A stretch of DNA of 64,000 nt from an uncultured Atopobium sp. (GCA_946997485.1 CAMPVF010000003.1:62001-126000); one strand, 5' to 3'. Positions 18,394-27,099 are shown, counted from the stretch's first letter. Notes: generated by a model not told the origin, from the sequence alone. Numbers and translations: made by a program.

Positions 18394-18752
18394 CAATTTC
18401 TCTGCCTTTTCAGTGAAGGTTCATGTAATACCTGCTTATGTTCGTGCTCACGATTTGACAACATCAGTATACTTTTCGTACCATTAAGTATGTCTTTTGA
18501 GAAAATTCCTCGCTTGTGTATCGCTCATGGCGTGCCTGGAGTTGGTATGGGTAGCCGCTGCAATACACACGCGCTATGATTATTTTGTTCGATGTAAGAA
18601 TCATATGCAAAGATGTGCACAGACATCTTTGTTCTACTAAAACGAATATCTGTCGTTCATGCGAGATTACTCAACTGATGGGTTCTGCGTTGCACGTTTG
18701 CTGCCATGCAGATTCCTGAACACTTATTAAACGTACATATGAGGAGTTTTAT
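18394..18752 (+). other. long leader/intergenic region of rny
   Basis: About 360 bases without a gene. It contains a promoter candidate (TTGACA at 18455-18460, TACCAT at 18479-18484, 18-base spacer) and a perfect hairpin at 18608-18631. If the promoter is real, rny has an untranslated leader of about 260 bases. Confidence 0.5.
18608..18631 (+). promoter_or_regulatory. hairpin in the rny leader
   Basis: CAAAGATGT (18608-18616) pairs perfectly with ACATCTTTG (18623-18631) across a 6-base loop. Only TTCT follows, so it is not a strong terminator. It could be an RNA-processing or stability element in the mRNA of RNase Y; this is inferred from position. Confidence 0.5.
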
Positions 18753-20318
18753 ATGGATAACTTGTTGCCACTGCTTTTGGTGGCGCTTGTTTCATGTGTA
18801 TGTGCAGGATTATGTGTATATTTGTTCCTTATACGAGTGAGCACAGCTAAGCTTGACCAAGTAAAGGTAGAGGTACAAACAGCCAAAGATAATGCACAAC
18901 GCATTGTAAACGATGCGCAAAAGGATGCGCGAGCGGCCAAAAAAACAGCGCTCGTCGAAGCAAAAGAAGAAATTTATCAGCTTAAAAAAGCAGCTGAGGT
19001 AGAAGAAAAACAGCGTAAACGCGATTTGCAATCTCTTGAAAATCGTATTATGCAGCGTGAAGAATCGCTTGATAGACGTAACACATCCCTCGATCGCAAA
19101 GAACACCAACTATCTTGCCTTCAAGGACAGCTCGACAAGCAAAAAGTGGCTTGTGACGAGCTTGAGGCAAAGCACCTCGCTGAGCTCGAACGTATAAGCA
19201 CACTCACCAAAGATGAGGCTCACAGTGAGCTGCTTGAGCGTGTGCGTAGCGAAACCACGCGTGAAGAGGCACAAATTCTGCGCGATTCTGAAGCACGCAT
19301 TAAGTACCAAACCGATAAAATTGCACGTGAAATCATTTCCGTTGCTATCCAGCGCTGTGCTGCTGACCAGGCAGGAGAACTCACGGTAACGTCTGTTCAC
19401 ATTCCATCAGACGATCTCAAAGGTCGTATTATTGGTAGAGAAGGACGCAATATTCGTGCCTTCGAACAAATTTCGGGTGTTTCGCTTGTTATCGATGACA
19501 CGCCAGAAACCGTGGTTCTTTCGAGCTTTAGTCCTGTGCGCCGCGAAATTGCCCGTGTTACGCTCGAAAATCTTATTGCTGACGGACGCATTCATCCTGC
19601 GCGCATCGAAGAAATGTACAAAAAAGCGCAAGGTCTTGTCCGTGAGCGCGTACAGGAAGCAGGCGAGCAGGCGTGCTTTGATGTGGGTATTCACGACATG
19701 CACCCCGAGCTTATGCGCGTGTTAGGTGCGCTTAAATACCGTACATCCTATGGTCAAAACGTACTGCAGCACTGCGTTCAGGTTGGTATTCTGTGTGGCA
19801 TTATGGCCTCCGAGCTTGGTTTCGAAACTGGCCCTGCGAAGCGCGCCGGTCTTCTCCACGACATCGGTAAGGCTATCGACCATGAGGTAGAAGGTCCGCA
19901 CGCTGTTATTGGTGCAGAACTTTGCCGTCGTTATGGCGAAAAACCCGAGGTTGTCCATGCTGTTGAGGCACACCATGCCGATATTGAGCCATCGTGTGTG
20001 CTCGATGTTCTTGTTCAAGCAGCTGACGCTATTTCTGCTGCTCGTCCTGGTGCGCGCCGCGAATCGGCCGAAAATTACATCAAGCGTTTGGAGAAGCTCG
20101 AAGAGATTTCTAATGCACATGATGGTGTTGCACGTACCTACGCAATGCAAGCAGGTCGTGAGCTGCACGTTATGGTTCAGCCCGAAAAGATTTCAGACGA
20201 TCAAAGTGTTGTTCTTGCGCACGATATTGCAAAACAAATCGAAGAAGAAGTTGATTATCCAGGTCAAGTGCGCGTTGTTGTTATTCGTGAGTCACGCGCA
20301 ACTGATATTGCAAAGTAG
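18753..20318 (+). CDS. rny: ribonuclease Y
   Basis: RNase Y is a membrane-anchored endoribonuclease that starts mRNA decay. The 521-residue protein has an N-terminal membrane helix (about 5-28), a long coiled coil (about 30-200), a KH domain (LKGRIIGREGRNIRAFE) and an HD domain with catalytic His369-Asp370 in LLHDIGKA. GAGGAG precedes the ATG by a suitable distance. It follows recA-recX and leads to the GHKL ATPase and spoVS; rny next to spoVS is seen in several Gram-positive and Deinococcus-Thermus genomes. Confidence 0.97.
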   Translation: MDNLLPLLLVALVSCVCAGLCVYLFLIRVSTAKLDQVKVEVQTAKDNAQRIVNDAQKDARAAKKTALVEAKEEIYQLKKAAEVEEKQRKRDLQSLENRIMQREESLDRRNTSLDRKEHQLSCLQGQLDKQKVACDELEAKHLAELERISTLTKDEAHSELLERVRSETTREEAQILRDSEARIKYQTDKIAREIISVAIQRCAADQAGELTVTSVHIPSDDLKGRIIGREGRNIRAFEQISGVSLVIDDTPETVVLSSFSPVRREIARVTLENLIADGRIHPARIEEMYKKAQGLVRERVQEAGEQACFDVGIHDMHPELMRVLGALKYRTSYGQNVLQHCVQVGILCGIMASELGFETGPAKRAGLLHDIGKAIDHEVEGPHAVIGAELCRRYGEKPEVVHAVEAHHADIEPSCVLDVLVQAADAISAARPGARRESAENYIKRLEKLEEISNAHDGVARTYAMQAGRELHVMVQPEKISDDQSVVLAHDIAKQIEEEVDYPGQVRVVVIRESRATDIAK

Positions 20319-20383
20319 TGCATGTCAGCTTGTTTCCACGGTGCATTTCGTAAGCTCTGCGGGATAATCAAACTATAAGGGTT

Positions 20384-20414
20384 CGTGCCATGGGGTTTTG
20401 AGCTTCATGGCACG
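20384..20414. repeat. inverted repeat after rny
   Basis: A perfect 9-bp inverted repeat (CGTGCCATG at 20384-20392, CATGGCACG at 20406-20414) with a 13-base loop lies between rny and the next gene. There is no T tract. It could be a weak 3'-end stabiliser or an operator. Confidence 0.5.
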
Positions 20415-20520
20415 TCTTATATGGCAGCTGCCCCGAGCAGCGCACACGCACGCAACACCAGACAGGGCGGCTCACGGCAGTATAGCCGCGTTGGATTCTA
20501 TGTATGAGTAAGGAGCATGC

Positions 20521-21756
20521 ATGACAACAAGTAACCAAACCACGTCGTCACCCATACCTGCTCGTGCTGATGTAGAAAACACGCCACATACGCCCACGTC
20601 TGCGCGCGACTTGTCGTCGTTTATCAATGCGCATGCAAAACAAAGCCGCGTGCGTGTTGAAGACGACCTTGGCGATGGGTATGTGCGTTTGCACATTCAA
20701 GAGGCGCAAACACGCCAAGCAAAGCAAGATATTCGCTGTGTTGAGGATGCCGTTATTGAGCTGTTGCGCAATAGCTACGATGCAGGCGCGCATACGATTT
20801 ATATCGCTTCAGAACGCCAAGAAACCACGCGCACGCTTGTTGTAATCGATGATGGCTGTGGCATTCCGCGCGCCCTTCATAAAACAGTTTTCGAAGCGCG
20901 CGTTACATCAAAGCTTAATTCCATGCATACTGATGCATGGGGTGTGCACGGGCGCGGCATGGCACTGTATTCCATTGCGCAAAATGCAAAAGCTGCCTTT
21001 ATCTGCGCTTCCGCAAAGCAGCTTGGCTGCAGTCTGCGCGTTGAATTTGACACAACAACTATAGGCGAAAAAAAGGATCAATCTACCTGGCCTGTACTTC
21101 AGCGCAGCACGCAAGCAAAGCAACGCGTGCAGCGGCTCCATACCGCTCACAACACAGAAGCTGCAGGCGCTCATGAGACCAATCCTGCTGATGCTGACAG
21201 CGCAGATGCGTTCGCAAACTTTACAGGTCCGCACAATATTTATCGCACCGTGGCAGAATTTGCATGGCAAAATAAAGCGAATTGTCGAGTATATATAGGT
21301 TCACCTGCAGAAATAGTAGCTACACTCTATGCGCGCGCGGCGGATGATACCCGTGCAAGTGACATGCTTTTTATCGATTCATACGATGACATCCCTGTTT
21401 GCAACCGTTTATCCTGTGCCGCCGATGCTGCAGAGCTTATCTGCCTTGCGCACACGCTTGGGCTTGATATTTCAGAGCGCACGGCGCATCGCATTCGTTC
21501 GCATCACATAAAACCCTTACGGTCTGCACGTGTAAGGCTCGAGCATAAACCTCAACCTCAACCTGTGGTTGACATTTTTTCGCGTGACACTTCAATACAT
21601 GTATCAGATGCTGATAAACAAACACTCCTGCATGAGGTTGAAGCATGTGTTGAACGTTTTTCGCGCAAGTATTACCTTCGGGAGGTAGGGGAGCCGCAGC
21701 TGCGCATTACAGGTGGCAAAATTAGTCTTCATTTTACAGTTGAACATGACGATTAG
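20521..21756 (+). CDS. MutL-like GHKL ATPase of unknown role
   Basis: The 411-residue protein has a GHKL ATPase domain laid out as in MutL. The N box has the catalytic-type Glu (E80, then LLRNSYDAGA), followed by DDGCGIP at 110-116, a TSKL motif at 129-132 matching the HATSK motif of MutL, and the lid GVHGRGMALYSIA from 141. In histidine kinases the GHKL fold lacks the TSK element, so this is closer to MutL or topoisomerase VI-B. The C-terminal 180 residues match nothing I recognise; no endonuclease motif is seen. It sits between rny and spoVS, and AAGGAGCATGC precedes the ATG. Function unknown. Confidence 0.8.
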   Translation: MTTSNQTTSSPIPARADVENTPHTPTSARDLSSFINAHAKQSRVRVEDDLGDGYVRLHIQEAQTRQAKQDIRCVEDAVIELLRNSYDAGAHTIYIASERQETTRTLVVIDDGCGIPRALHKTVFEARVTSKLNSMHTDAWGVHGRGMALYSIAQNAKAAFICASAKQLGCSLRVEFDTTTIGEKKDQSTWPVLQRSTQAKQRVQRLHTAHNTEAAGAHETNPADADSADAFANFTGPHNIYRTVAEFAWQNKANCRVYIGSPAEIVATLYARAADDTRASDMLFIDSYDDIPVCNRLSCAADAAELICLAHTLGLDISERTAHRIRSHHIKPLRSARVRLEHKPQPQPVVDIFSRDTSIHVSDADKQTLLHEVEACVERFSRKYYLREVGEPQLRITGGKISLHFTVEHDD

Positions 21757-21873
21757 CTTGTATATGATGGATATATACGTGTGTGGCACGTAATTCCAAG
21801 CACGGTCCACACACCCTCAAGTTTACCTTTACACTTGTATTCATACCATATCTACACTTTATTCGGAGCACCC

Positions 21874-22167
21874 ATGGACTATCTTAAAGTTTCAACCAAG
21901 TCATCGCCATCTGCTATTGCAGGTGCTATTGCGGCAATGATTAAAGATGCGCAGCCAGTTTGTATTCAGGCTGTAGGCGCAGGTGCCGTCAACCAGGCGA
22001 TTAAGGCGGTTGCTATTGCGCGCGGCTTTCTTATTCCATGTGGCATCGATATTTCCTGTGCACCCACGTTTGCCTGTGTCGACATTAATGGCGATGCGCG
22101 AACCGCAATTCGTTTAAGCGTGTGTACGCATCCGCTGTACGTGTCATCAACTGCACAGAACGAGTGA
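21874..22167 (+). CDS. spoVS: stage V sporulation protein S homologue
   Basis: The 97-residue protein matches SpoVS closely (LKVSTKSSPSAIAGAIAAMI, then QAVGAGAVNQAIKAVAIARG). SpoVS has an Alba-like fold that probably binds nucleic acid. In Bacillus it acts in sporulation, but it is widespread in non-sporulating Gram-positives and Thermus, and no spore gene is seen here. The ATG at 21874 follows CGGAGCACCC. The last 12 residues extend a little past the usual end. Confidence 0.92.
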   Translation: MDYLKVSTKSSPSAIAGAIAAMIKDAQPVCIQAVGAGAVNQAIKAVAIARGFLIPCGIDISCAPTFACVDINGDARTAIRLSVCTHPLYVSSTAQNE

Positions 22168-22348
22168 GCTTTTAGAGTGCTCCCAACCATGTACAAACAA
22201 CGGAAAAACGTATACCTGCACCAAAATAGGCTATAATCCTAAACGATATATCGATTGATACGAAACGTAGGCATGGTAACACCTTCACCTTCAACTATAG
22301 GTACATACCGGCCGTACTCCTACCGTATGCAGCATGGAAAGGCAGCTT

Positions 22349-23713
22349 GTGCAAGACAATAAACTTGTTGGAAAAACATACCTCATTAAAACCTTTGGAT
22401 GCCAAATGAATCTTCACGATTCTGAACGTGTAGCTGGTCTTTTAGACGATTGTGGTTGCAACGAAGTACAAACGGTAGAAGAAGCCGATATCGTGGTATT
22501 TATGACGTGCTCGGTGCGCGAAAAAGCTGATACGCACCTGTACGGCGCCGTATCAAATTTGGTAGTGGTGCCAGCGCCTCCTTGCGGCAAGCGTGTTATT
22601 GCTGTTGGTGGTTGTATTGCGCAGCGCGATGGTGCACGCCTCAAAAAGCACATTCCCAATGTTGACGTCGTATTTGGTACAAGCGCGCTTGCAAGCGTGC
22701 CCGAGCTGCTGTGTGAGGCATTTGAGTCGGATGGCAGCGAGGTTTTTGTTGATACGGTTGAGAAAAACCGTGGTTTCTCATGCGAACTGCCTTCAAAACG
22801 CGAACAATATTTCCATGCGTGGGTGCCCATCATGACCGGCTGCAATAACTTTTGTACCTTTTGTATTGTGCCGTTAGTGCGCGGGCGTGAGCGCAGCCGC
22901 GTGTTTGAACGCGTTGTTGCTGAGGTTGCGCGCCTGGTAGATGATGGTGTACGCGAAGTTACACTCCTTGGTCAAAACGTAAACTCCTACGGTCGCGACC
23001 TGTACGGCAAGCCTCGCTTTAGTGAGCTGTTGCGCGAAGTAGGAAAAACGGGTGTTGAGCGTATTCGTTTTACGTCGTCTAACCCCAAGGATCTTTCGCA
23101 CGACACTATTCGCGCTATGGCAGAAACACCAAATGTTATGCCACAGCTGCACCTTGCTGTACAAAGCGGATCCAACCGCATTCTTCGCGCAATGCATCGC
23201 GCGTACAACCGTGAAAAATATCTCAGCGTTATTGCTGAACTTAAAGAAGCTATCCCGGGCATCGCCCTTTCAACCGACATCATCGTTGGTTTTCCGGGAG
23301 AAACAGAAGAAGACTTTTTGCAAACAATGTCGCTGGTAGATGAGGTGGGGTATGCATCGGCATACACGTTTATCTATTCCAAGCGTCCCGGAACACCTGC
23401 AGCGAAAATTGTTGATACCACGCCGCACGAAGTTATCCAAGAGCGTTTTGAGCGGCTCACGAAACGCATTGAGGAGCTTGCTTATAGTGCAAATCAGGTA
23501 GATTTACATGCGCGTGTAACCGCCCTGGTAGAAGGCACGTCAAAAAAGAACCCGTCGGTGCTTGTTGGACACAGCCCAAAAAACCAAACCGTGCTCTTTA
23601 ATTTACCGGAAGGCACAAGTCCCGAACACTTTATTGGGCAGATGTGCGAAGTAGAAATTTCCGAAGCGAAAACCTGGTACTTACGAGGATCGCTTGTTGG
23701 CGATATAAGCTAA
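22349..23713 (+). CDS. miaB: tRNA-2-methylthio-N6-dimethylallyladenosine synthase MiaB
   Basis: MiaB adds the 2-methylthio group to i6A37 in tRNAs. Motifs: TFGCQMNLHDSERVAG at the N-terminal cluster, radical-SAM CNNFCTFC (Cys165, Cys169, Cys172), FTSSNPKDL, LSTDIIVGFPGET and a C-terminal TRAM domain. GTG 22349 is preferred because GGAAAGG lies 6 bases upstream; an in-frame ATG at 22334 would add five residues but has no site. miaA follows, so both steps of ms2i6A formation are encoded side by side. Confidence 0.94.
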   Translation: MQDNKLVGKTYLIKTFGCQMNLHDSERVAGLLDDCGCNEVQTVEEADIVVFMTCSVREKADTHLYGAVSNLVVVPAPPCGKRVIAVGGCIAQRDGARLKKHIPNVDVVFGTSALASVPELLCEAFESDGSEVFVDTVEKNRGFSCELPSKREQYFHAWVPIMTGCNNFCTFCIVPLVRGRERSRVFERVVAEVARLVDDGVREVTLLGQNVNSYGRDLYGKPRFSELLREVGKTGVERIRFTSSNPKDLSHDTIRAMAETPNVMPQLHLAVQSGSNRILRAMHRAYNREKYLSVIAELKEAIPGIALSTDIIVGFPGETEEDFLQTMSLVDEVGYASAYTFIYSKRPGTPAAKIVDTTPHEVIQERFERLTKRIEELAYSANQVDLHARVTALVEGTSKKNPSVLVGHSPKNQTVLFNLPEGTSPEHFIGQMCEVEISEAKTWYLRGSLVGDIS

Positions 23714-23727
23714 CAGCGCATATTCAC

Positions 23728-24699
23728 ATGAACACGCTCACTTCACATATGCAAACACAGTATGACCTTTGCGCCATTGTTGGACCTACGGCATCGGGCA
23801 AAAGTGCGCTTGCAGAAGCGCTTGCTACAGCCTTTAACTCTGCTGTAGTTTCGATAGATGCCATGCAAGTGTATCGCGGCATGGATATTGGAACGGCAAA
23901 AGAGCCAAAGAGCTTACGGAAAGCTCCCTTGTATATGGTTGATGTTGCTAACGTAAACGAACCCTATTCAGCGGCACTATTTCAAACAGAGGCCAGACAC
24001 TGCATCGATATGCTCCGCGCGCAGGGAGCACTTCCTATTTTGTGCGGCGGCACGGGGCTGTACCTTAATTGCGTAATTGACGATATGCAGTTTCCGCAAG
24101 GGGAGCTTATGTCAGCTGCGCGTGCTACGTATACCAGTTATCTTGAACAGCATGGCCAAGATGCACTGTATGTGCTTCTTCAAACGAGGGATCCCGCTTC
24201 AGCTGCGCTTATTCATCCGCATAATACGCGTCGCATTATCCGTGCGCTTGAGCTTCTTGATGACAACAAAAGTTACGCCACGGTGCATAGTGGGCTTCAC
24301 GTGCGCAAAAGCGTGTATACAAGCTGCATAGTGGGTCTTAACTGGCCGCGCGCCGTGCTATACGAGCGTATAAATGAGCGTGTACTTACCATGATGCAGC
24401 AGGGGTTTGTGCGCGAGGTAGAACAGCTTATAGATGTAGGTCTTCGCGAATCACACACAGCTTCGCAAGCTATTGGCTACAAAGAAGTGCTGCAATATCT
24501 TGCAGGTGAGCTTAGCTATGATGTCATGGTTGCCGCAATTCAGCAGCGTACCCGTCGCTATGCAAAGCGGCAGCTATCATGGTTTATGCACGATACGCGC
24601 GTTATCTGGATTGATTGTGAACATAAAACGCTCGACGATCTTACAGGCGAGGCGCTCGCGTACATTCAAAGCAGCGGCGCCGGTGCTACAAACGCTTAG
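23728..24699 (+). CDS. miaA: tRNA dimethylallyltransferase MiaA
   Basis: MiaA transfers the dimethylallyl group to A37 of tRNAs, making the substrate of MiaB. The 323-residue product shows the P-loop GPTASGKS at 19-26, SIDAMQVYRGMDIGTAK, the GGTGLYL motif and the conserved QAIGYKE segment with RRYAKRQLSWF. ATG 23728 comes 14 bases after the miaB stop; the frame is open further back inside miaB, and ATG 23749 is an alternative. No clear ribosome-binding site. Its last 4 bases overlap the convergent gene on the other strand. Confidence 0.94.
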   Translation: MNTLTSHMQTQYDLCAIVGPTASGKSALAEALATAFNSAVVSIDAMQVYRGMDIGTAKEPKSLRKAPLYMVDVANVNEPYSAALFQTEARHCIDMLRAQGALPILCGGTGLYLNCVIDDMQFPQGELMSAARATYTSYLEQHGQDALYVLLQTRDPASAALIHPHNTRRIIRALELLDDNKSYATVHSGLHVRKSVYTSCIVGLNWPRAVLYERINERVLTMMQQGFVREVEQLIDVGLRESHTASQAIGYKEVLQYLAGELSYDVMVAAIQQRTRRYAKRQLSWFMHDTRVIWIDCEHKTLDDLTGEALAYIQSSGAGATNA

Positions 24700-25595
24700 C
24701 GGATAAGCAGCGCACGTATAGCACTGCCTGCCGCATAAATGCAAACCGGATGCAGTACATACACAAAAAGCGTGCGTTTGCCAATTGTTGACACAGCGCG
24801 CCAGATGCGGCTGGTGCTCACAAGCCGTACGCAGAGCTGTTCTAATGCAGTTTTCTCAAGTGGTTTTGTACCTGCTTTTCGTGTATGAGCAAAGGCATAT
24901 CCAGCTAGATACAAAAAGCTAAACGGCACGAGGGGATAATAATCCCACGATTGAAACGTATGTGAGCAAAAACCTAAAAACGCAAAGCTGTTAGTTGTAT
25001 AGAGCTGGGAAGGGAGCGAAAGCGTAAACCCGCCCGCGCCAAACACGCCTTCGGGCACGTGAACAGTAAGCACAAATGCGCAAATAAACACTGCAACCCA
25101 TCCGTAGTGCGCAAAGCGGATAGAACACGTCTGTAAGATAGCTGCAAGTATGGTAGATGCACACATGCAAAAGATAATGCCATAGCTGATAGGTAAATCT
25201 ACATATGGACTGCTGCTCACAAGCCAAATGAGCGCGGCTGTTACACCATAGCACGCAATGCGCTTATACATGTGATGCGTAAACGCGCACATCATTCCTG
25301 CTATAAACAAAAACGACCACGCAATGTGTGCACGCCACAACTGTTGAAGCACGCCCGAAAACCAATCGAGAGGCACGCCAAACAGCTCCTGCGCTATAAA
25401 ACACGCGTGAAACACCACCATCGAAATACAGCATATGCCACGGATAACATCAATGCACTGCAGGCGCACCTGAGGCGTGTGAGCCACGTGAGATACGTGA
25501 GAGTCGGAATCTGTGGTGCTCCTTGCGCTCATGGCGTTTGCTTCATGCACAGCTGCAGTTCGCACTACGCGTACATTGTTTTGTGCGCTATTCAT
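24696..25595 (-). CDS. DUF1624/HGSNAT-like membrane acyltransferase
   Basis: The 299-residue protein is mostly membrane helices (about eight to nine). It opens its core with LQCIDVIRGICCISMVVFHA, the signature of the DUF1624 group related to heparan-alpha-glucosaminide N-acetyltransferase and membrane acyltransferases. The substrate is unknown. It starts one base after the lexA stop, so it is probably co-transcribed with lexA and may be DNA-damage inducible. The first 40 residues are polar and poorly conserved; a later start near the core is possible. Confidence 0.75.
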   Translation of the reverse strand: MNSAQNNVRVVRTAAVHEANAMSARSTTDSDSHVSHVAHTPQVRLQCIDVIRGICCISMVVFHACFIAQELFGVPLDWFSGVLQQLWRAHIAWSFLFIAGMMCAFTHHMYKRIACYGVTAALIWLVSSSPYVDLPISYGIIFCMCASTILAAILQTCSIRFAHYGWVAVFICAFVLTVHVPEGVFGAGGFTLSLPSQLYTTNSFAFLGFCSHTFQSWDYYPLVPFSFLYLAGYAFAHTRKAGTKPLEKTALEQLCVRLVSTSRIWRAVSTIGKRTLFVYVLHPVCIYAAGSAIRALLIR

Positions 25596-25596
25596 G

Positions 25597-26238
25597 CTAG
25601 GAAATAACGCGTCTAAAGAGGCCGATCACTTTTCCTAAAATAACAGGATTTTCTACGAAAATCGGCTGCATCGTATCGTTTTCGGGCTGCAGGCGCACGT
25701 AGTGCTCCTCTTTAAAGAATCGTTTTACTGTGCATTCATTATCGATAAGCGCAATAACAATTTCGCCATTGCGAGCAGTATCTTGCTGCTGCACAACAAT
25801 GTAATCGTTATTATTAATGCCGATATTTTTCATGGATTCGCCACGTACCTGCAGGATAAAGGCTGCTTTATCGCCTGCAATGGTAGAAGGCACCTGCATG
25901 TATTCTTCAACATTTTGCGCAGCTAAAATGGGAACACCTGCCGCAACTCTACCAACAACCGGCAGCTTAATAGATCCTTGCGCCGATACAATAGCCTCCG
26001 TGCCCGATTGGTGGGTAACAGTTGGCGTAAGTAGAAGTGCACGTGGTTTTTTAGGATCGCGCTTAATATAGCCAAACTCTTGCAAAACACGCAGGTGCGT
26101 ATGCACGGTAGAAGGGGAGCGTAGCCCCACAGCAGCGCCTATTTCGCGCACTGATGGTGGATAGCCATGTGCAGCGCTATATTCGCAAATATATTCGTAA
26201 ATTTCTTGCTGACGTTTACGCAATCTTCCTGTTGGCAT
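25597..26238 (-). CDS. lexA: SOS repressor LexA
   Basis: The 213-residue repressor has a winged-helix N-domain (residues 1-65, YPPSVREIGAAVGLRSPSTV) and an S24 peptidase-like C-domain. The cleavage site is Ala100-Gly101 (RVAAGVPI), with catalytic Ser135 in VRGESMKN and Lys172 in CTVKRFF. RecA filaments trigger self-cleavage. GGAGGAG precedes the ATG. Two SOS boxes overlap its own promoter (autoregulation), and a membrane acyltransferase-like gene follows in the same transcript. Confidence 0.97.
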   Translation of the reverse strand: MPTGRLRKRQQEIYEYICEYSAAHGYPPSVREIGAAVGLRSPSTVHTHLRVLQEFGYIKRDPKKPRALLLTPTVTHQSGTEAIVSAQGSIKLPVVGRVAAGVPILAAQNVEEYMQVPSTIAGDKAAFILQVRGESMKNIGINNNDYIVVQQQDTARNGEIVIALIDNECTVKRFFKEEHYVRLQPENDTMQPIFVENPVILGKVIGLFRRVIS

Positions 26239-26262
26239 AACTCCTCCTTTGTTCGTACATCA

Positions 26263-26292
26263 ATTGTAACACATGTTCGCACATATGTGCAA
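26263..26292 (-). promoter_or_regulatory. lexA promoter
   Basis: Reading the minus strand, TTGCAC (26292-26287) and TACAAT (26268-26263) are 18 bases apart, about 25 bases ahead of the lexA start codon. Both flanking SOS boxes overlap it: one covers the -10 edge and spacer, the other the -35 edge. Confidence 0.7.
26266..26279. promoter_or_regulatory. SOS box 1 of the lexA/LysM region
   Basis: Read on the minus strand, the site is CGAACATGTGTTAC. It matches the Gram-positive LexA consensus CGAAC-RNRY-GTTYG at 12 of 14 positions. Confidence 0.8.
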
Positions 26293-26303
26293 ACGAATGT
26301 TCC
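26290..26303. promoter_or_regulatory. SOS box 2 of the lexA/LysM region
   Basis: CAAACGAATGTTCC differs from the recA operator (CAAACGAATGTTCG) at only its last base. Its centre lies 24 bp from box 1, a little over two helix turns, so two LexA dimers could bind on nearly the same face. Confidence 0.85.
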
Positions 26304-26418
26304 AAGATTTTTTGAGATGCACCATATAGGGATCTACCTGCAAAAACTTTTATGTCGAGCGTATCGTGTACTATGCATTACAACATAGTTTGCCGCTTAT
26401 AACCAGAAAGGAACCTAT

Positions 26419-26982
26419 ATGTCAAACAGTATACGCACGCATCTTAGCTATGGCAGCCATGCAGCCTATCAATACGATACGTCCGCACGTAAACTAAACG
26501 AGGGGTTTGCACAGCCGCACATGGCGCATAAGGCAAATACATCAGTCAAATCGCAAGTATCATGCGTCCAGGCACGAGTCATTCCGCTGCCATGGATTAC
26601 CCAGCAAACAAAATCCCCGGCATATACCAGCATCCAAGCCCCAGCGCGCACCCAAACGAACGCTCAACGTGTGCGCGCAGCTAACGTAATGGTATGTGTT
26701 GCAGCAGCGCTGCTGTTTGTATGTGCCACACTTGTGTTCCACTATGCACAGGCAGCAGAGCACAACGCCACTGCAGCGTTTATTTCTTCAGCATCAAAAA
26801 TAGCATATGAGGTAAAGCCCACCGATAGTCTTTATAGCATTGTGCAGGCACACTGCAAACCTACAGGTGCTGCACAACGTATACGCACAGAGGAGGTTGC
26901 CCAATGGATACAGCAATACAATAAGCTCAAACGCTGCACACTTACACCAGGTCAAATCCTTATCATTCCTACGCAGCAGTAA
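26419..26982 (+). CDS. LysM membrane protein, candidate SOS division inhibitor
   Basis: The 187-residue protein has a basic polar N-terminus (1-87), one membrane helix (about 89-108) and a C-terminal LysM domain (129-184, YEVKPTDSLYSIVQAHC to LTPGQILIIP). It diverges from lexA, and AGAAAGGAACC precedes its ATG. A short membrane protein with a LysM domain facing lexA is the arrangement of YneA in Bacillus; DivS and Rv2719c have similar positions in actinobacteria. These are LexA-controlled inhibitors of division. The N-terminus is longer than in YneA. Role inferred from architecture and location. Confidence 0.75.
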   Translation: MSNSIRTHLSYGSHAAYQYDTSARKLNEGFAQPHMAHKANTSVKSQVSCVQARVIPLPWITQQTKSPAYTSIQAPARTQTNAQRVRAANVMVCVAAALLFVCATLVFHYAQAAEHNATAAFISSASKIAYEVKPTDSLYSIVQAHCKPTGAAQRIRTEEVAQWIQQYNKLKRCTLTPGQILIIPTQQ

Positions 26983-27099
26983 TCTGTCAGCACGCATTGT
27001 TACAAGATTGTTTATTTTCGATTTCAAAGTTGTTTTATTTTCTGTGCCATCTTGCGTATCATGGTAAGTTACTAGTGGAGTTTAACGATAAGGAGATGT

